This document shows positions 58,977 through 64,000 of a DNA stretch of 64,000 nt, one piece after another. The stretch comes from an uncultured Eubacteriales bacterium. Its GTDB lineage: Bacteria; Bacillota; Clostridia; Christensenellales; Aristaeellaceae. A program made the translations under genes and the position numbers. How positions within the stretch are numbered: the first letter of the stretch is position 1; every line of letters starts with the position of its first letter. The stretch is from the NCBI GenBank assembly GCA_944349855.1, contig CALVNS010000002.1:44230-108229 (forward strand), read 5' to 3'. Below the pieces are notes generated by a model. That model searched no databases, was not told the DNA's origin, and worked only from the letters and a program-made list of their open reading frames with translations.

Positions 58977-59519
58977 TCATGCCAGCCCCTCGATCAGCTC
59001 CAACAGCAGCGAGGCGATCCGCTCCGGCGGCTCGTGTCCGTCCCGATTGATCCACTGCTTGACCATGTGATAGCAGCCGTACGTCAAAAAGCACGACGCA
59101 TAGCCCAGCTCCTCCGCGCTGTAGCGCGAGGCGAGCACCTTGGCGATCTCGCCGCGGATGTACGGCATGTGAAACAGCCGCTCCGGAAACTGGGGATCGA
59201 TGTTGTTGTTGATGAGCATGCGGCTCAGCTCGATATTCTCCTCCAGGTACGTGCACACGCGCGTGAGCGACTCCGCCCGATCTGTGCCGTCCTCCATCAG
59301 CGTCTCCTGTACTGAGCGCAGCAGGTCGTCCTCGATGTCCTTGAGCAGATCGAACGGACTGCCGTAATACTTGTAGAACGTCGTGCGGTTGATGCCCGCC
59401 TGCTCGCACAGCTCGCGCACCGAGATCTTGTAGATGCTCTCCTCCTTCAGCTGCCGGATCAGGCTCTCCTTGAGCAGGCGCTTGGACAGCATCACCCTTT
59501 GGTTCACCTTTTCCTCCAT
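58977..59519 (-). CDS. TetR-family regulator
   Basis: 180 residues from MEEKVNQRVMLSKRLLKESL, with AAGGTG at good spacing. The DNA-binding helices are KESIYKISVRELCEQAGINRTTFYKYYGSPFDLL. The C-terminal part YTYG-like (FLTYGCYHMVKQWINRDGHEPPERIASLLLELI) matches TetR_C_7/YsiA-like members common in Clostridia. It diverges from the ABC operon, and a perfect dyad overlaps the ABC promoter, so it most likely represses that exporter and possibly itself. Confidence 0.9.
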   Translation of the reverse strand: MEEKVNQRVMLSKRLLKESLIRQLKEESIYKISVRELCEQAGINRTTFYKYYGSPFDLLKDIEDDLLRSVQETLMEDGTDRAESLTRVCTYLEENIELSRMLINNNIDPQFPERLFHMPYIRGEIAKVLASRYSAEELGYASCFLTYGCYHMVKQWINRDGHEPPERIASLLLELIEGLA

Positions 59520-59603
59520 CTGCACACCTTCTTTTGCCCGGTCAGTCGTTTTTCTCAACACTCTTGCTCCATGTGTCGTTTTTGCGTCACCTAAAAAGAA
59601 TCA

Positions 59604-59621
59604 GTTGATTGTAAGATCAAC
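59604..59621. promoter_or_regulatory. TetR operator
   Basis: GTTGATTGTAAGATCAAC: perfect 6-base arms with a 6-base centre, overlapping the -35 of the ABC promoter. Confidence 0.65.
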
Positions 59622-59637
59622 ATGTGTTTAGTATAAT
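59609..59637 (+). promoter_or_regulatory. Promoter of the ABC exporter operon
   Basis: TTGTAA, 17-base spacer, perfect TATAAT. Confidence 0.75.
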
Positions 59638-59709
59638 ACCAGTGGACGGATTTGTCAACAGACGGAAACCAAAAATCCATTTTTTGAAAGATCGCATGCG
59701 GAGGATGTC

Positions 59710-60411
59710 ATGAGCTATATTACCTTTGAACATGTCAGCAAGCACTACCACATGGGGGAGAACGTCGTCAAAGCGGTGGATGACGTGAGCTTTGAGATCG
59801 AGAAGGGCGAGCTGTGCGTGGTGCTCGGGCCCAGCGGCGCGGGCAAGACGACGATTCTCAACCTGCTGGGCGGAATGGACCATGCGACGGGCGGCACGAT
59901 CATCGTGGGCGGCAAGGACGTCACGGCGCTGCACGGCGCAGAGCTGACCGAATACCGGCGTACGGACGTGGGGTTTGTCTTTCAGTTCTACAACCTGATG
60001 CCCAACCTCACGGCACTGGAAAACGTGGAGCTCGCCCAGCAGGTGTGCAGGGACGCGCTTGACCCGCGCAAGGTGATGGAACAGGTGGGCCTGGGCGACC
60101 GGATGAACAACTTTCCCGCGCAGCTGTCGGGCGGCGAGCAGCAGCGCGTGTCGATCGCGCGGGCGCTGTGCAAGAACCCGGCGCTGCTGCTGTGCGACGA
60201 GCCGACGGGCGCGCTGGACTCGAAGACGGGCGTGCAGGTGTTGCGCCTGCTGACGGACATCAGCCGCGAGCACGGCGCGACGGTCGTGATCATCACGCAC
60301 AACGCGTCCATCGCGCCGCTGGGCCGGCGCGTCATCCGCGTCAAGAACGGCGGGATCGAGTCGGTCGACCTGTGCGACCATCCCGCAAGCGTGGAGGAGA
60401 TCGCATGGTAA
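59710..60411 (+). CDS. ABC transporter ATPase, MacB/LolD type
   Basis: 233 residues. Walker A GPSGAGKTT (40-48), Q-loop FQFYNLMPNLTALEN, signature LSGGEQQR, Walker B ALLLCDEPTGALD and switch His in IITHNASIA. This subfamily drives FtsX-like permeases in export of peptides or in mechanotransmission rather than import. Its stop overlaps the permease start by seven bases (ATGGTAA). Confidence 0.94.
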   Translation: MSYITFEHVSKHYHMGENVVKAVDDVSFEIEKGELCVVLGPSGAGKTTILNLLGGMDHATGGTIIVGGKDVTALHGAELTEYRRTDVGFVFQFYNLMPNLTALENVELAQQVCRDALDPRKVMEQVGLGDRMNNFPAQLSGGEQQRVSIARALCKNPALLLCDEPTGALDSKTGVQVLRLLTDISREHGATVVIITHNASIAPLGRRVIRVKNGGIESVDLCDHPASVEEIAW

Positions 60412-62711
60412 AGAACATGCTGCGCCGCAAGCTCATGCGGGACATGCAGCGCTCTGGCATGCAGTTCGTCGCGCTGATTCTGCTGTGCGTGCTGGGCACC
60501 TTTCTGTACGCGGGCCTGGACGGCATCGCACGCATGGCCGAGGCGACCAACGCGCGCTATTTTGAGGAAAACCGCCTCGCGCACTTCTGGATCACGCTGC
60601 AGAGCGCAGACCGCCAGGCGCTTGCGGACGTCCGGGCTGTGCCGGGCGTCCAGACCGCGCGCGCGCGCTTCTCCCTGGACATGGACACGACGCTGCCCGG
60701 CGAGCCGACGCTGTGCGTCACAGGCTACGACGGCCCGATGGACATCAACATGCCGATCGTCGAGGAGGGCGAGGCGCTCTCCGAGAGCGACCTGCGCGGC
60801 TGTCTGGTGCAGGCGGGCTTTGCGCAGGCGCACGGTCTGGCCCCGGGCGACCCGGTGACGGTGCGCTACGGGGATGCGGACTACACGTTCTTCGTGCGCG
60901 GCATCGTCTACAGTCCGGAGTTCATCAGCGTGTCAGACGGCGTCTCCGCCGACCCCGAGACATACGGCTTTATCCTGGTCAACGCGCGCGCGTTTGCGCA
61001 GGTGCCGCTCACGCAGATCGTCGTGCGCCTGGAAGACGGCGCCGACGAGGACGCCGCACGCGCCGCGCTGGAGGCGGCGCTGCCGGGCGCGTTCGTCGTC
61101 GGCCGCAGCGCGCACCGAAGCACTGCGGCCGCGCAGGACAACGTCTACATGTTCAGCGCGCTGTCCATCGTCTTCCCGCTGGCCGCATACGTCGTGGCGG
61201 CGCTGATCGTCATGACGACGCTCACGCGCATGATCGACAAACAGCGCATGGAAATCGGCACCCTGCGCGCGCTGGGCTTCCCGGCGGGGCAGATCCAGCG
61301 CCACTATCTGGCCTATGCGGTCTGGCCCGCGCTGATCGGCTCGGTGCTGGGCGCGTTTTTGGGCCATGAGACGCTGCCCCGGCTGATCTGGGCGCTGCTC
61401 ATCGGTCAGAATGAATACCCCTATCGCATCATCCCGCCGATCTCGCCGTCCACGTGGGCCATCGTCGCGCTCACGGTGGTCATGAGCGCGCTGATCTGCC
61501 TGTGGACCTACCGGCGAACGGCGCGGGAGACGGCCGCTTCGCTGCTGCGGCCCAAGCCGCCGCGCTCGGGCCAGCGCATCCTGCTCGAGCGCATCCGCCC
61601 GCTGTGGCGGCGGTTCGGTTTCAATCAAAAGATGGTCGCGCGCAACCTGCTGCGCAACAAGATGCGCACGCTCGTCTCCTGCGTGGGCCTGCTCAGCTGC
61701 AACGCGCTGATCATCGCCTCCATCGGCCTGCAGGATTCGGTCGTCCTGACCGCCGAAAACCACTACCTACACGCGCTGGGCTACGACGTGCGCGCCAACC
61801 TCACCGCCGACGCGGACGAGGCGGACGCCTACCGGGCGCGCCTGGACGCCGCGGCGGTCGAGTGCATCATGGAGACCTCCATCAGCGCCGCCTTCGGCGG
61901 CCAGAGCCGAACCACGCTGCTCACCGTCGTGGAGGACGCCCAGCAGATGCTGCGCCTGGGCCCCAACGAGACGCTCGCGGTCATCCAGACGGGCGGCGTC
62001 GCGCTCACGGACAAGCTGGCCGACCAGCTGGGCGTGAAGGTGGGCGACACGCTCTCCATGCGCCTGCCGGGCGACGACGAATCATTCACGCTGCCCGTGG
62101 GCCAGATCGTGCACAACAACTTCGTGCAGGGCGTGTACATGAACCGCACGACGTGGGAGTCGCTGCGCAAGGGCGCCTTCGTGCCCACGGCATTGCAGCT
62201 GCTCGCCCCGACGGACGCCTGCATCGCGCAGCTGGAGGAGATGGACGAGGTCGAAAGCCTTGACTACACCGCCGTCCAGGTCCAAGACGCGCTCGTCTCG
62301 CTGCACACGGTCTCGTCCGTGTTCCTGGTGCTGACGTTCATCGCGCTGGCGCTGGCATTCGTCATCTGCTACAACATGGGCCTGATCAACTTCGCGGAGC
62401 GCACGCGCGAATATGCGACGCTGAAGGTGCTGGGCTATCATCAGCGCGAGATCCGCCGGCTCATCCTGCGCGAGAACATCATCATCTCGCTGGTCGCGAT
62501 CGCGCTGTCCATCTGGCCGGGCATCGCGCTCACGGATATCATCCTCCTCGTGTGCGAGACCGACTCCGTGCGCTACGTCGGCCAGGTGCCGGCCTCGGCC
62601 GTGGCGATCAGCTGCGTCGCCACCTACGCGTTCTCCATGTTCATCCAGCGGCTGCTCGTGCACAAGGTGCGCTCCATCGTCATGGTCGAGGCGCTCAAGT
62701 CCGTCGAGTGA
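60405..62711 (+). CDS. FtsX-like ABC permease (two-module)
   Basis: 768 residues. Transmembrane helix near the N-terminus, a long extracellular region, then three helices (FPLAAYVVAALIVMTTLTRM...); the second half repeats the plan. The FtsX signature region is DKQRMEIGTLRALGFPAGQIQRHY in the first module and RTREYATLKVLGYHQREIRRLIL in the second. Two MacB-type modules in one chain suggest it works without a second permease. Cargo unknown; antibiotic peptides or envelope factors are possible. Confidence 0.92.
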   Translation: MVKNMLRRKLMRDMQRSGMQFVALILLCVLGTFLYAGLDGIARMAEATNARYFEENRLAHFWITLQSADRQALADVRAVPGVQTARARFSLDMDTTLPGEPTLCVTGYDGPMDINMPIVEEGEALSESDLRGCLVQAGFAQAHGLAPGDPVTVRYGDADYTFFVRGIVYSPEFISVSDGVSADPETYGFILVNARAFAQVPLTQIVVRLEDGADEDAARAALEAALPGAFVVGRSAHRSTAAAQDNVYMFSALSIVFPLAAYVVAALIVMTTLTRMIDKQRMEIGTLRALGFPAGQIQRHYLAYAVWPALIGSVLGAFLGHETLPRLIWALLIGQNEYPYRIIPPISPSTWAIVALTVVMSALICLWTYRRTARETAASLLRPKPPRSGQRILLERIRPLWRRFGFNQKMVARNLLRNKMRTLVSCVGLLSCNALIIASIGLQDSVVLTAENHYLHALGYDVRANLTADADEADAYRARLDAAAVECIMETSISAAFGGQSRTTLLTVVEDAQQMLRLGPNETLAVIQTGGVALTDKLADQLGVKVGDTLSMRLPGDDESFTLPVGQIVHNNFVQGVYMNRTTWESLRKGAFVPTALQLLAPTDACIAQLEEMDEVESLDYTAVQVQDALVSLHTVSSVFLVLTFIALALAFVICYNMGLINFAERTREYATLKVLGYHQREIRRLILRENIIISLVAIALSIWPGIALTDIILLVCETDSVRYVGQVPASAVAISCVATYAFSMFIQRLLVHKVRSIVMVEALKSVE

Positions 62712-62745
62712 ACCTGCCATTTATCGGAAAGGAAGGTATTCCCCC

Positions 62746-63798
62746 ATGAAAAAGCTGTCTGTCCTGTTGCTGTGCGCGGCGCTGGTCTGCGCATCCTGGT
62801 CGGGCCTTGCGCAGGCCGACTCCCCAGCCGCAAGCGTCAACGCCTCGGTTGTCTCCGCCACGACGCACTTCGTCACCGCGCCGTTTGCGGGCACGCTGCT
62901 GCCCTTCAGCCTGGAGGCCGGCGAACGCGTGGCGGCTGGGGACGCGCTCTTTGAGCTGGACACGGTCAAGGTCTACGCGCCGCAGTCCGGCACGCTGAGC
63001 GCCGTGTTCGCCGCGCCCGGCGACGCGGCCGAGGACGTCATTTCGCGCTATGGCTCGCTGGCCGTCATCGAGCCGGAGCTGCCGCTGTACGTGGCGGCCT
63101 CCACCTCCACCGCGGACAAGGACGACGAGGACAAGTACCTGCACGCGGGCGAGACACTCTACCTCAAGTGCGGCAGCGAAAAGGGCACGGGCCGCGTCAC
63201 GTCCGTCTCCGGCAACGACTACACCGTTGAAATTCTCACCGGCGACTTCGTGCCGGGCGACACCGTGCGCTGCTACCGCGACAGCGGGCACGACTCGGAC
63301 AGCATGACCGGCTCGGGCAAGGTGCAGCGCTATGCCGACAGCGCCGTCACGGGCAGCGGCCGCGTGCTGCGCGTGCACGCGCAGGCGGGCGACGCCGTGC
63401 GCGCGGGCGATCTGCTCTTTGAGCTGGTGGATGCCGCCAGCGCGCCCCAAACCGACGGTTGCACCGTGGCGGCGCCGGCCGACGGCGCCGTGCTCTCCGT
63501 GGACGTGACGCCCGGCGCGCAGGTCTATCAGGGCCAGCTGCTGTGCCGCATCGCGGATCTGACGGCGTTGGAGCTCAGCGCCGAGGTCGACGAGGTGTAC
63601 CTGAGCCGCCTGAGTGTGGGCGACGCGGTCTCCTTTGTGATGGACGCCTACCCGGAGGAGACGCTGACCGGCATCGTCACCGACATCCGCCCGCTGGGTG
63701 AAACCCGGCAGAACGCCGCCTACTTTGACGTGCGCATCTCCCTGCCCGAGGGCCACAGCCTGTTGCCGGGCATGAATGCGACGGTCTACCTCAACTGA
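62746..63798 (+). CDS. Exported HlyD/MacA-like adaptor protein
   Basis: 350 residues. Signal peptide to about residue 24 (LAQADS). Two biotinyl-lipoyl-like halves: FVTAPFAGTLLPFSLEAGERVAAGDALFEL and TVAAPADGAVLSVDVTPGAQVYQGQLL, plus a C-terminal beta-barrel (EVDEVYLSRLSVGDAVSFVMD). No long coiled coil is visible. In monoderms such adaptors assist MacB/FtsX-type ABC pumps. A good terminator follows. Confidence 0.88.
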   Translation: MKKLSVLLLCAALVCASWSGLAQADSPAASVNASVVSATTHFVTAPFAGTLLPFSLEAGERVAAGDALFELDTVKVYAPQSGTLSAVFAAPGDAAEDVISRYGSLAVIEPELPLYVAASTSTADKDDEDKYLHAGETLYLKCGSEKGTGRVTSVSGNDYTVEILTGDFVPGDTVRCYRDSGHDSDSMTGSGKVQRYADSAVTGSGRVLRVHAQAGDAVRAGDLLFELVDAASAPQTDGCTVAAPADGAVLSVDVTPGAQVYQGQLLCRIADLTALELSAEVDEVYLSRLSVGDAVSFVMDAYPEETLTGIVTDIRPLGETRQNAAYFDVRISLPEGHSLLPGMNATVYLN

Positions 63799-63811
63799 CG
63801 CCATATACGCC

Positions 63812-63842
63812 GCGCGCCGGGCGACATGCCCGGCGCGCTTTT
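63812..63842 (+). terminator. Terminator of the ABC operon
   Basis: Perfect 11-base arms (63812-63822, 63828-63838), 5-base loop, four T residues; lies between convergent genes. Confidence 0.85.
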
Positions 63843-63843
63843 G

Positions 63844-64000
63844 TCATGCCTGCATCGCAATGGCCTTGAGCCGCTTCATCGCCTCATCCACGCTGCGCCC
63901 AAACCGCTCGTGCAGGCGCATATACTCGCCGTAGAGCCGGTCATAGACCGTCGCCGCACGTCCGTCTGGCCGGTATGTGCGCGCCACGCCGCTGCCCAGC
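63844..64000 (-). CDS. C-terminal end of an FGGY kinase, probably ribulokinase
   Basis: Only the last 51 residues are present; the frame enters from the right edge. The text YDRLYGEYMRLHERFGRSVDEAMKRLKAIAMQA matches the C-terminal helix of AraB-like ribulokinases (LY..Y..LH..FG...AMKRLK). Xylulokinase ends differently. Together with two arabinofuranosidases it suggests an L-arabinose pathway continuing beyond the window. Confidence 0.7.
   Translation of the reverse strand, partial: LGSGVARTYRPDGRAATVYDRLYGEYMRLHERFGRSVDEAMKRLKAIAMQA

Overview
The window looks like a chromosomal segment of a high-GC, anaerobic, spore-forming member of the Clostridia (Firmicutes), probably a gut bacterium. The evidence is pyruvate formate-lyase with its activase behind a ZTP riboswitch, a SpoVT gene preceded by a sigma-G-type promoter, BlaI/BlaR-like and LplB/LplC-type systems, strong AGGAGG ribosome sites, and sigma-A promoters. 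Most genes are very GC-rich. The stretch of about 42.7-49.4 kb is clearly more AT-rich and looks acquired. I saw no rRNA, tRNA, CRISPR array or transposase.

Layout. 0-3.8 kb: end of a TVP38-type membrane protein, a xylB operon with a zinc-ribbon protein and a 36-residue membrane peptide, a small acidic protein, a Nim/PNPOx-like flavoprotein and ogt. 3.8-6.9 kb: ZTP riboswitch, pflB, pflA. 7-11.7 kb: lipoprotein, membrane-anchored PIG-L deacetylase, MATE pump with its MarR regulator. 11.7-15.7 kb: exported PepSY-like protein, XRE/TPR regulator, and a BlaI/M56 pair whose sensor carries SH3-like and PepSY-like modules. 15.8-19.5 kb: esterase, PLP beta-synthase, polysaccharide deacetylase, DUF5655 protein. 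19.6-22.5 kb: larE-larB-larC, which make the nickel-pincer cofactor, without larA. 22.6-27 kb: TetM-like GTPase, nucleotidyltransferase, threonine aldolase. 27-41 kb: plant-glycan region with an aldose epimerase, two GH51 arabinofuranosidases, a GH31 glycosidase, a YghZ-type reductase, a UxuB-type reductase and an IclR regulator, diverging from a sugar isomerase and a D-2-hydroxyacid dehydrogenase. spoVT and a lipoprotein sit inside this region. 41-42.3 kb: esterase and NUDIX. 42.7-49.4 kb: AT-rich island with an SDR-led seven-gene operon, an Ntn-type amide hydrolase lipoprotein and a divergent LysR. 49.6-58.9 kb: two sulfatases around a membrane AraC-type sensor, then a sugar ABC importer lacking its ATPase. 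59-63.8 kb: TetR plus a MacB/FtsX-type ABC system with an adaptor. The right edge cuts the end of an AraB-like kinase.

How it fits together. xylB, the GH51/GH31 enzymes, UxuB and the AraB-like end point to use of arabinoxylan or glucuronoxylan. The sulfatase/AraC/LplBC block looks like a second glycan system for a sulfated substrate. A 16-base sequence is shared exactly between the upstream regions of sulfatase 1 and of the solute-binding protein, which ties that block into one regulon. In the AT-rich island a 15-base box overlaps the -35 of both leftward promoters and is the likely LysR operator. Promoters, hairpins and start codons were read by eye; no search or folding program was run.
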